Positions 23,556 through 30,566 of a stretch of 36,454 nt of DNA are shown here, piece by piece. Numbering within the stretch: the stretch's first letter is position 1; each line of letters begins with the position of its first letter. The notes beneath the pieces are model-generated. The model was not told the origin of the DNA. It worked only from the letters and a program-made list of their open reading frames with translations, and searched no databases. The position numbers were made by a program, and so were the translations under genes. This DNA comes from Tidjanibacter sp. (GTDB lineage Bacteria; Bacteroidota; Bacteroidia; Bacteroidales; Rikenellaceae): the NCBI GenBank assembly GCA_017390585.1, contig JAFPBB010000031.1, positions 1 through 36,454 on the forward strand, written 5' to 3'.

Positions 23556-24278
23556 CTATCTTCCTATGATAAAGATAGTGGGCTTCTTGTGCATCTCCGG
23601 CTTGGGTGCTCGGCGCCACTCGGCCACAGTGAGCGTGCGAATACTCTGGCTCGGGGAGGTGATGTCCACAGCCACCGTCACCCTCACACCCGCGCCCAAC
23701 ACCGACAACATATCGGCAAAGAGCTTGTCGTTGCGGTAGGGAGCCTCAATAAAAATCTGGCTCTGTCCCTCGGCAAGTGCCCTGCGCTCATAGTTCTTGA
23801 GCGCACGAGCCCTCTCGGCGGGCTTAATGGGGAGGTAGCCGTTGAAAGCGAAGGATTGTCCGTTCTGGCCACTTGCCATCAGTGCCATCAATATCGACGA
23901 TGGACCCACCAATGGAATCACCTCCACACCCTTCGCTTGGGCCACAGCCACCACATCGGCACCGGGGTCGGCCACGCCGGGGAGTCCTGCCTCGCTGATG
24001 ATTCCGCAGTCGCGTCCCTCCAGAATGGGAGCCAACAGTGGCTCGAGTTGGAGCGCAGTGGTGTGTTCGCTACACTCCGCAAAGGTCAGCTCCTCGATGG
24101 GCCTGCCAATCTTGGCCGCCGAAAGAAACCTCCTGGCCGTGCGAACATTCTCCACAATGAAGTAGTCGATGGAGGCCATAATGGCCCTATTGGCCTCGGG
24201 CAGCACATCGTAGGGGTTCCCCTCACTAATGGGGCAAGGGAGCATATAGATGCGTCCCGGTTTGCGGTTATCACTCAT
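23556..24278 (-). CDS. SAM-dependent methyltransferase, RsmI-like (tetrapyrrole methylase fold)
   Basis: A 240-residue protein of the RsmI/tetrapyrrole methylase fold. Visible parts are IVENVRTARRFLS, GIISEAGLPGVADPGADVV (RsmI has SDAGTPxISDPG), PLVGPSSILMALMASG (the PGPSA-like SAM loop), FNGYLPIKPAERARAL and IFIEAPYRNDKL. RsmI methylates the 2'-O of C1402 in 16S rRNA. This shorter form with altered motif residues is a known side branch in Bacteroidetes, often present next to a true RsmI elsewhere, so the target is not certain. It starts only 4 bp after the stop of murF-alr and is surely translated from the same mRNA. Confidence 0.82.
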   Translation of the reverse strand: MSDNRKPGRIYMLPCPISEGNPYDVLPEANRAIMASIDYFIVENVRTARRFLSAAKIGRPIEELTFAECSEHTTALQLEPLLAPILEGRDCGIISEAGLPGVADPGADVVAVAQAKGVEVIPLVGPSSILMALMASGQNGQSFAFNGYLPIKPAERARALKNYERRALAEGQSQIFIEAPYRNDKLFADMLSVLGAGVRVTVAVDITSPSQSIRTLTVAEWRRAPKPEMHKKPTIFIIGR

Positions 24279-24282
24279 CGCT

Positions 24283-26598
24283 CTATTCCTTTATATAAAT
24301 ACGTTTCACCCTCGTGGAGATGGAGGTCATAATCTCATAGGGGATGGTCTCCAGCAGGCGGGCCATCTCCACAACCGAGCCACCCTCGCCACCAAAGATG
24401 ACCACCTCGTCACCCTCGTGGCACTCAATGCCTGTGACATCAATCATACAGCTGTCCATACAGATGCGTCCCACAATGGGGGCCATCCTACCACCCACGC
24501 ACACGCTCCAGCGGCCCGAACCGAGTCGCCTATCGAGACCGTCGGCATAGCCAATGGGGATGGTGGCTATGGTGGAGGGGGTCTCTATCCTGCCAGCCCT
24601 GCCGTAGCCCACCGTCTCGCCCACCTCGAGTTGCTTGACCTGCACCACGCGGGTGATGAGTCGGGAGACAGGTCTCACGCCCTCACCCACACCGTAGAGT
24701 CCAATGCCGAGTCGGCACATATCATAGGTGGAGTCGGCAAGGTTCTCCATACCCGCCGTATTGTTGATGTGGCGCAGAGGGCGATAGGGCAACGAGGCCA
24801 TAATGGCCTCCGACACCTCGGCGAAGCACCTCTGCTGCTGCCTTGCAAACTCCCTCTCCTCGGGCATATCGGCCGTGGCGAAGTGGGAGAAGATGCTCCT
24901 CACAGTCACCACACCCCTCAATGCTGCCAAGCGGCCATTGAGCCTCTCCACATCCGCCATTCGAAAACCGAGACGGTGCATACCGCTGTCGACCTTCAGG
25001 TGGATGGGATAGTCGCTCTCACCGGCCTGCTCCACAGCCTCGGCAAAGGCCTCGAGCGAGGAGAAGTTGTAGATCTCGGGCTCGAGTCGGTAGGAGGTCA
25101 TAAGTGCAAAGCTGTCGGCGTCGGAGTTGAGCACCACGATGGGCATAGTGATACCCTTGCGGCGCAACTGCACACCCTCGTCGGCAAACGCCACGGCGAG
25201 GTAGTCGACCCCTTCGCGCTGGAGCTCAATGGCGACCTCATAGTCGCCGTGGCCATAGCTCGAGGCCTTGACCATTGCCATCAGTTTTGTGCCCCTTTCG
25301 AGGCGGCTGCGATAGCGATTCAGATTCGACACCATAGCCCCGAGGTCCACCTCCAGCACCGTGGTGTGGCAGCGACGCGAGAGCGAGTGGACAATCCTAT
25401 CGAAACCCGACATCGGGCCTCCCTTGATAAGTAGCGCCGCATTCTGGAACTTATTTTGCGAGAGCACCTTGAGAAATTCGTCCGTCGAGGAGTAAAATTC
25501 GTCGGTGTCGGCAAAGAAGTGCTTGTGGGCAGCAATGTATCGGCCCACACCGATGAACATATCCACCCCCGAGAGCTCCCTCACGCGTGCCACACGCGAG
25601 TAGATCTCCTCGTCGGGGAGGGTGCTGTAGAGCATATCGGAGAGTATCACCACCCTCCTGCGGTCACCCGCAACATCTCCCAATTTTTCGAGAGCTATGG
25701 AGAGTGAATTGATGTCCGAATTGTGTGTGTCGCTCAGGATAACCGAGCCACCAAATCCCTCGGCAAGTTGGAGTTGCAGTTTCACGGGCTCGGCGTGGGT
25801 CAAGCGGCGCTCAACATCCTCCCTGTCGTAGCCGAGGTAGGCGTAGAGTTCGCCCACCATAGCCCTCATACTCTCCACTCCCACCTTTTGGCTCACTGCC
25901 TCCAGCGACTCGGCAATGTGGCGCGAGGTGGAGTTGTAGATAACCATCCTGCTGCGGGCAAAGAGCACAGCCTTCTCGGCAGCCTTGTGCGACCTGTCGA
26001 CAAAGTTTTCGTCGTGCTGTCCCTCGAGCGAGGTGAAGATGCCCACGTCGGGGCGGATGACGCTCTCCAAACGAGCCATCTCGTCGGGACGCGAGATGCC
26101 GGCCTCGATGACAGCCAGATCCTCGTTGCCCTCCATCATCAGCAGCGACAGCGCCACACCCAGCTGTGAGTTGTAGCTCCTGGGCGAGCGGAACACCCTC
26201 ACTCCCTCCGGAGCACACTGTGCAATCCACTCCTTCACGGCAGTCTTACCGGTCGAGCCTGTGATGGCCACCACAGTGCCGTCGAAGTAGGTCCTATAGT
26301 CGGCAGCCATAGCCTGCAAGGCCCTGAGCGAACGACCCACCACCACAAAGCCCGCCTCGGGATAGGGGGTGAAATCGAGTTGCTTCTCCACCATAAATGC
26401 GCGGATTCCTCGTCTGTAGAGGTCGCCGATGAAGTCGTGGCCGTCGTGGTTGACACCCTCAATGGCCACAAACATCGGAGCACTTCCGAGCGCAAAACTA
26501 TGTCTCGAATCGGTCACAACACTCCTGACCTCAACATCGTTACCGACCAAACGACTGCCGGCAACAATCTCCACAATCCTACTGAGTCTATACCTCAT
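24283..26598 (-). CDS. Bifunctional MurF ligase / alanine racemase
   Basis: A 771-residue fusion of two peptidoglycan precursor enzymes. Residues 1 to about 400 are a MurF-like UDP-MurNAc-tripeptide:D-Ala-D-Ala ligase with the ATP loop VAITGSTGKTAVKEW, the Mur ligase glutamate in VIEAGISRPDEM, and DTHNSDINSLSIAL. From about 410 on is alanine racemase: the PLP lysine Lys444 in AMVKASSYGHGDYE, SGMHRLGFR, and the second-base tyrosine region VGYGRAGRIETPS, ending in ICMDSCMIDVTG. The fusion makes D-Ala and uses D-Ala-D-Ala in one polypeptide, and it is a known Bacteroidetes trait. In the MurF part the loop after the ATP site reads SYNSQLGVALSLL rather than the more usual NxNNxxG, so full ligase activity is likely but not certain. 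Confidence 0.9.
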   Translation of the reverse strand: MRYRLSRIVEIVAGSRLVGNDVEVRSVVTDSRHSFALGSAPMFVAIEGVNHDGHDFIGDLYRRGIRAFMVEKQLDFTPYPEAGFVVVGRSLRALQAMAADYRTYFDGTVVAITGSTGKTAVKEWIAQCAPEGVRVFRSPRSYNSQLGVALSLLMMEGNEDLAVIEAGISRPDEMARLESVIRPDVGIFTSLEGQHDENFVDRSHKAAEKAVLFARSRMVIYNSTSRHIAESLEAVSQKVGVESMRAMVGELYAYLGYDREDVERRLTHAEPVKLQLQLAEGFGGSVILSDTHNSDINSLSIALEKLGDVAGDRRRVVILSDMLYSTLPDEEIYSRVARVRELSGVDMFIGVGRYIAAHKHFFADTDEFYSSTDEFLKVLSQNKFQNAALLIKGGPMSGFDRIVHSLSRRCHTTVLEVDLGAMVSNLNRYRSRLERGTKLMAMVKASSYGHGDYEVAIELQREGVDYLAVAFADEGVQLRRKGITMPIVVLNSDADSFALMTSYRLEPEIYNFSSLEAFAEAVEQAGESDYPIHLKVDSGMHRLGFRMADVERLNGRLAALRGVVTVRSIFSHFATADMPEEREFARQQQRCFAEVSEAIMASLPYRPLRHINNTAGMENLADSTYDMCRLGIGLYGVGEGVRPVSRLITRVVQVKQLEVGETVGYGRAGRIETPSTIATIPIGYADGLDRRLGSGRWSVCVGGRMAPIVGRICMDSCMIDVTGIECHEGDEVVIFGGEGGSVVEMARLLETIPYEIMTSISTRVKRIYIKE

Positions 26599-26972
26599 AG
26601 TAATATAATAATGATGTCTGTTTCGGACTATCCGCCCGTGGGGCGGCTTGGTTTATAGGGTAGTTAGGGAAATTAGGGAGATTGGTACGAGAGGTCTGTG
26701 GTGCTATAGACCACCTCTGTCCCAAATCTTCCTAAACTCCCTACATACAATCTCTTTCTGTACGCACACCTCGCTGCTTGCCGAGAGGCCTCTGGGCATT
26801 AACAACGGTGCACTGCAGCGAGTGGGAATCACCGCCGAGTGCGCTCGCAGCGAGTGGATATCTCGGAGGAAATTTCTTGCCAAGCAAGGGAGGGAAACCG
26901 GAGTTTACGCGAAGTAAATGAGGATTTCACTCTCTGCAGTTCGGCACAAAAAGCACCCGAGAGATACGCTCG
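26599..26972. other. Intergenic stretch with a long imperfect hairpin
   Basis: This 374-bp gap separates murF-alr from the second M3 peptidase, both on the - strand. The left half has a long hairpin: an outer imperfect stem (26662-26685 with 26721-26743) and an inner one with AGAG (26690-26693) and GTGGT (26698-26702) against ACCAC and CTCT (26710-26718). The right half (26760-26960) has GCAGCGAGTGG-type repeats (26816-26826 and 26848-26858). A + strand frame (26648-26917, 89 codons) crosses both, but its composition is unlike genes here, so I do not call it. I found no clear promoter for murF-alr. Confidence 0.5.
26662..26743. repeat. Long imperfect inverted repeat
   Basis: AGTTAGGGAAATTAGGGAGATTGG (given by position, 26662-26685) pairs imperfectly with 26721-26743, and an inner stem-loop fills the centre. 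It lies 63 bp upstream of the murF-alr start. On either strand it would fold into one hairpin of about 80 nt. It could be a dispersed intergenic repeat, or an end point for transcripts. It lacks a T run. Confidence 0.6.
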
Positions 26973-29060
26973 CTACTTCAGGATCTCGTCGATGAGAGCC
27001 TGAGTCTCGGGCTTGTGACCACGGAAAGCCACATAGAGCTCCATAGGATGACGAATGCCACCCTTGGAAAGCACCTCCTCGCGGAAGCTCTCACCACACT
27101 CGCGGGAGAAAATACCCCTCTCCTTGAAGAGCTCAAAGGCGTCGGCATCGAGCACCTCTGCCCACTTGTAGCCATAGTAGCCGGCAGCATAGCCGCCTGC
27201 AAAGATGTGGCTGAAGGAGGGACCCATAAGAGTGCCCTCAACGGTGGGAAGCACCTGAGTGGGAGCCGCAGCAGCCCTCTCAAATGCGGTAACATCCTCG
27301 ATGGGAGCAGTGGCGGTGTGGTAGGCCATATCGATCATACCGAAGGATACCTGACGGATGTTGGCATAGGCTGCGAGGTATTTCTTCGAAGCGATAATCT
27401 TATCCCTCAACTCGGCAGGCATCTTCTCGCCGGTCTGGTAGTGAACAGCCACGATGTCGAGGAACTCGGGCTGGATGGCCCAATTCTCGAGAATCTGGCT
27501 GGGGAGCTCCACGAAGTCGCGGTAGACATTGGTGCCGGTGAGCGACTCGTAGGTACCCTTGGCGAAGAGTCCGTGGAGGCAGTGGCCAAACTCGTGGAGG
27601 AAGGTCTCAAACTCGTCGAAAGTGAGGAGCGAGGGAGCAGTCTCGGTGGGCTTGGTGAAGTTGCCGCAGAGCGAAATGAAGGGGCGAACCTCCACGCCAT
27701 CCACGGTCTTCATCTCCCTGAAGGCGGTCATCCACGCACCACCACGCTTGGTTGCACGGGGGAAGAAATCCATATAGAGCACGCCGAGGAAGTCACCATT
27801 CTCCTCGAGCACATCGTAGGCCTTCACATCGGGGTGGTAGACATCAATGGCGGGGTTCTCCACAAAGCGGATGCCATAGAGTTTCTCGGCCAGGGTGAAG
27901 ATGCCCTGCTTCACATTCTCCAGCTCGAAGTAGGGTTTCACATCCTCCTCGTTGAAGTCGAAGGTGGCAACTTTATATTTCTCGTTCCAATAGGCCCAAT
28001 CCCAAGGCATAATCTCATAGTCGGCGCCATTGCGCTTTGCAAATTTGGCAACGGTCCTGTAGTCCTTCTTGGCATACTTGATGGTGGCGCCACGGAGCTC
28101 CTCGAGGAAGCCGTTGACGGTCTCGGTGGTCTCGGCCATACGCTCCTCGAGCACGAAGTCGGCGTAGGTCTCATAGCCAAAGAGTTTTGCGCTCTCCAGG
28201 CGGAGCTCAACGATGCGCTTAACGATATCGAGGTTGTTGAACTCACCGCCCACGCAGCGCGAGTTGGAGGCTTTCCACACCTGCTCTTTCAGCTCACGAT
28301 TGGAGGAGTAGGTGAGGAAGGGGAACATACTTGCCTGCTGGAGAGTCACAGTCCAACCCTCCTCGCCACGCGCCTTAGCCTCGGCAGCCATAGCCTCGCG
28401 CACAAATGCGGGCAGCTCGGCAACCTGAGCCTCGTCGGTGATGTTGAGCGAGAATGCGTTGGTGGCTGCGAGCACGTTCTGCTCAAACTGCAACGAGAGG
28501 TTGGAGAGCTCCTCCGAGATGCGACGGTACTGCTCCTTCTGCTCGTCGTTGAGGTTGGCACCGCTGCGAACAAAACCTTTATAGGTGTCCTCGAGCAGTT
28601 TTGCCTCCTCCTCATTGAGGTCGAGGTTGGCCTTGTTGTCGTAGACAGCCTTCACACGCTCCCAGAGGGTGGGATTGAGGTTGGTGTCGTTGGAGAAGGC
28701 GATGAGTTTGGGCTGCACCTCGAGTGCGAGTGCCTGCATCTCGTCGCTGGTCTCGTTGCCATTGAGCACGAAGAAGATGGTCGAAACGTGGCCGAGCAGC
28801 TCGCCGCTACGCTCCATAGCGATGATGGTGTTCTCGAAGGTAGGCTCCTCGGGGTTGTTGATGATAGCATCCATCTCTGCGCGCGCCTCGGCGAGTGCAT
28901 AGTCGAAGGCGGGCATATAGTGCTCGAGTTTGATCTTGGAGAACTCGGGAGTTCCATAGGGAGTTTCGCCCTGGTTAATCAGGGGGTTGTTCTTGATTGA
29001 ATTGCCACAACCACAAAGCATAGTTGCTGCCATAATCACGGTTAAGAGTTTAGTTTTCAT
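26973..29060 (-). CDS. M3-family zinc peptidase, exported lipoprotein (second copy)
   Basis: A 695-residue paralog of the peptidase at 21282-23435, with the same order of parts. The signal peptide ends in a lipobox (MLCGC, likely Cys18). The mature start NPLINQGETPYGTPEF matches the paralog. The zinc motif is HEFGHCLH (489-496), followed by ELPSQILENWAIQ with the third zinc ligand. The product should cleave short peptides at the outer face of the inner membrane or in the periplasm. It lies 81 bp downstream of an amidase gene on the same strand with no terminator between. The pair may share an mRNA and a theme: the amidase frees stem peptides from peptidoglycan, and such peptidases could trim peptides. 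That functional link is inference. Confidence 0.92.
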   Translation of the reverse strand: MKTKLLTVIMAATMLCGCGNSIKNNPLINQGETPYGTPEFSKIKLEHYMPAFDYALAEARAEMDAIINNPEEPTFENTIIAMERSGELLGHVSTIFFVLNGNETSDEMQALALEVQPKLIAFSNDTNLNPTLWERVKAVYDNKANLDLNEEEAKLLEDTYKGFVRSGANLNDEQKEQYRRISEELSNLSLQFEQNVLAATNAFSLNITDEAQVAELPAFVREAMAAEAKARGEEGWTVTLQQASMFPFLTYSSNRELKEQVWKASNSRCVGGEFNNLDIVKRIVELRLESAKLFGYETYADFVLEERMAETTETVNGFLEELRGATIKYAKKDYRTVAKFAKRNGADYEIMPWDWAYWNEKYKVATFDFNEEDVKPYFELENVKQGIFTLAEKLYGIRFVENPAIDVYHPDVKAYDVLEENGDFLGVLYMDFFPRATKRGGAWMTAFREMKTVDGVEVRPFISLCGNFTKPTETAPSLLTFDEFETFLHEFGHCLHGLFAKGTYESLTGTNVYRDFVELPSQILENWAIQPEFLDIVAVHYQTGEKMPAELRDKIIASKKYLAAYANIRQVSFGMIDMAYHTATAPIEDVTAFERAAAAPTQVLPTVEGTLMGPSFSHIFAGGYAAGYYGYKWAEVLDADAFELFKERGIFSRECGESFREEVLSKGGIRHPMELYVAFRGHKPETQALIDEILK

Positions 29061-29141
29061 TGTGTTAATTGAATGGTACTTGAATATTTGAGTTTGTTTA
29101 GTTGTTTTCCAATAGGGGGCGGTGAGCCTTGTTGATGGGGA

Positions 29142-30476
29142 TCAATTCACTCTGCTTACCTCGCCATCGGCCACAGCAATAACGAAGGCTCCGGGGAAGG
29201 GTTTTTGTGCCTCGGCACAGAGTCGTTTTGCCTCATCGAGGGATGCGGCCGGCACGAGACAGCGCCACTTGCCGGCGGGTGTTGTGCGCTGCACTATGCG
29301 ACCCGCATAGGGACCAAACTTGCGGTCGGTGGGGTTGGACTTGGATGCGAGCGTGCAAATCTGCACAAAGTACTCCACCGCGGGTTTAGCCTCAGCCTTG
29401 GGCGAAGGTTTAACCTCGGCCTTGGGCGAAGGCTTGGCATCGGCCTTGGGCGAAGATGCAGGTTTCGACTCCTTTGGCGCAGGAGTGGGTTTGGCCTCCT
29501 CCTTGGGTGCTGGTTTAGCTTCAGGCTTGGCTTCGGGAGCAGGCTTGGCCACAGGGGTAGGCTTAGCCGCAGGGGCGGGCTTAGCTTCGGGAGCAGGCTT
29601 GGCCGCAGGGGCAGGCTTAGCCGCAGGAGCAGGTTTCGTTGCAGGGGCAGGCTTAGGGGTTGCAGAAGCCGAGGTGGCGGCCTCCTCCACACGAGCATTG
29701 TAGCGCGCCCTATACTCGCTGAAGGCGTCGAAGAGCGACTTGGCAACCTGAGCCACACCCTCCTCGCTGTGGAGGTAGTCGCGGTCCGACTTATTGGTCA
29801 TAAAGCCCATCTCCGTCAGAACCGCCGGCATAGCCGTGCGCCACAACACCAGATAGGGACCCTGGCGCGCACCACGGTCCACAATGGGGGTGTTCTTGGC
29901 ATAGTGCTTCTGCACCAACTCCGCAAAAATCATACTCTGCTCCGAGTGGGCATACTGCATCAGCGAGAAGATGATGAAACTCTCGGCACTATTGGGGTCG
30001 TAGCCCTCATACTTCGCCTCATAGTCGCCCTCCATCACAATGACGGAGTTCTCACGCTGTGCCACAGCCAAGTGTTTCTCCGACTTGTCGTTACCCATAA
30101 TGTAGGTGGAGCTGCCGTGGGCCTCGCTATTTCCCGTGGCATCGGTGTGAATCGAGACAAACAGGTCGGCATTTGCACGGTTGGCAATCTCGCCCCTCTG
30201 GTGGAGCTCTATGAAGCGGTCGTCCTTGCGGGTGTAGACCACCTTAACGTCGGGATAGGCCCTCTCCACAAGCGCTCCGAAAGCGAGTGCCACCTTCAGG
30301 TTGAGTTCCTTCTCCAAATGGTCGCCCCAGGAGCAACCGGGGTCCTTGCCACCGTGTCCGGCGTCGATAACAAGGGTCGAAAGTTTGCTGTCGGCAACGT
30401 CAATTTTCCCCTGCGCGCACACGAGCGAGGGCAAGAAAAGCGTTAATATGAGGAGTAAACGAGTTGTTAGTTTCAT
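29142..30476 (-). CDS. N-acetylmuramoyl-L-alanine amidase with SPOR domain
   Basis: A 444-residue exported zinc amidase that cuts the bond between muramic acid and the stem peptide, as in septum splitting. A signal peptide (1-21) is followed by the Amidase_3 domain (about 34-258): VIDAGHGGKDPG (His41), Glu56 in HLEKEL, SIHTDA (His110) and the catalytic Glu222 in LTEMGFMTN. Residues 274-365 are a linker of Lys-Pro-Ala repeats (KPAPAAKP units, 29382-29657 in DNA). The last 79 residues are a SPOR domain, which binds denuded glycan at the division septum. There is no AMIN domain, so septal targeting would come from the SPOR end. Strictly the name amiC/lytC is open. It diverges from an lptD-like gene. 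Confidence 0.93.
   Translation of the reverse strand: MKLTTRLLLILTLFLPSLVCAQGKIDVADSKLSTLVIDAGHGGKDPGCSWGDHLEKELNLKVALAFGALVERAYPDVKVVYTRKDDRFIELHQRGEIANRANADLFVSIHTDATGNSEAHGSSTYIMGNDKSEKHLAVAQRENSVIVMEGDYEAKYEGYDPNSAESFIIFSLMQYAHSEQSMIFAELVQKHYAKNTPIVDRGARQGPYLVLWRTAMPAVLTEMGFMTNKSDRDYLHSEEGVAQVAKSLFDAFSEYRARYNARVEEAATSASATPKPAPATKPAPAAKPAPAAKPAPEAKPAPAAKPTPVAKPAPEAKPEAKPAPKEEAKPTPAPKESKPASSPKADAKPSPKAEVKPSPKAEAKPAVEYFVQICTLASKSNPTDRKFGPYAGRIVQRTTPAGKWRCLVPAASLDEAKRLCAEAQKPFPGAFVIAVADGEVSRVN
29382..29657 (-). repeat. Lys-Pro-Ala coding tandem repeats in the amidase gene
   Basis: Degenerate tandem units of 15-24 bp encode the linker between the amidase and SPOR domains. Units vary in third positions and by Glu for Ala swaps. 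Such repeats can gain or lose units by slippage without frame loss when unit length is a multiple of three. Confidence 0.7.
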
Positions 30477-30484
30477 TTTTTTGT

Positions 30485-30566
30485 TATTTTTGCTGAATGA
30501 TTCGCCCCATAAGGGGGCTGATAATCACCGGTTTATGTTTTTTTGCCGACTTTGTCGGCAAAGGTA
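30485..30566. promoter_or_regulatory. Divergent promoter region amidase / lptD-like
   Basis: On the - strand TACCTTTG (30566-30559) is a perfect -7 box for the amidase gene, with about 80 nt of leader; its -33 box is poor. On the + strand TATTTTTG (30485-30492) fits TAnnTTTG for the lptD-like gene, with a weak TTG box upstream. The + strand leader would run through the palindrome at 30542-30562. Confidence 0.5.
30542..30562. repeat. Perfect palindrome, 9-bp arms, at the amidase promoter
   Basis: TTTGCCGAC (30542-30550), TTT, GTCGGCAAA (30554-30562). The right arm overlaps the -7 box of the amidase promoter, and the element ends 4 bp before the ATG of the lptD-like gene. It has the shape of an operator for a dimeric regulator, or, as RNA, of a hairpin that could hide the lptD-like start. 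Confidence 0.75.

Noticed and set aside
26648..26917. 89-codon + strand frame in the gap before the second M3 peptidase
   Set aside because: It runs through a hairpin and repeats, has no ribosome binding site and matches no family I know. It could be a fragment of a dispersed element, so it is described under the gap and not called a gene.
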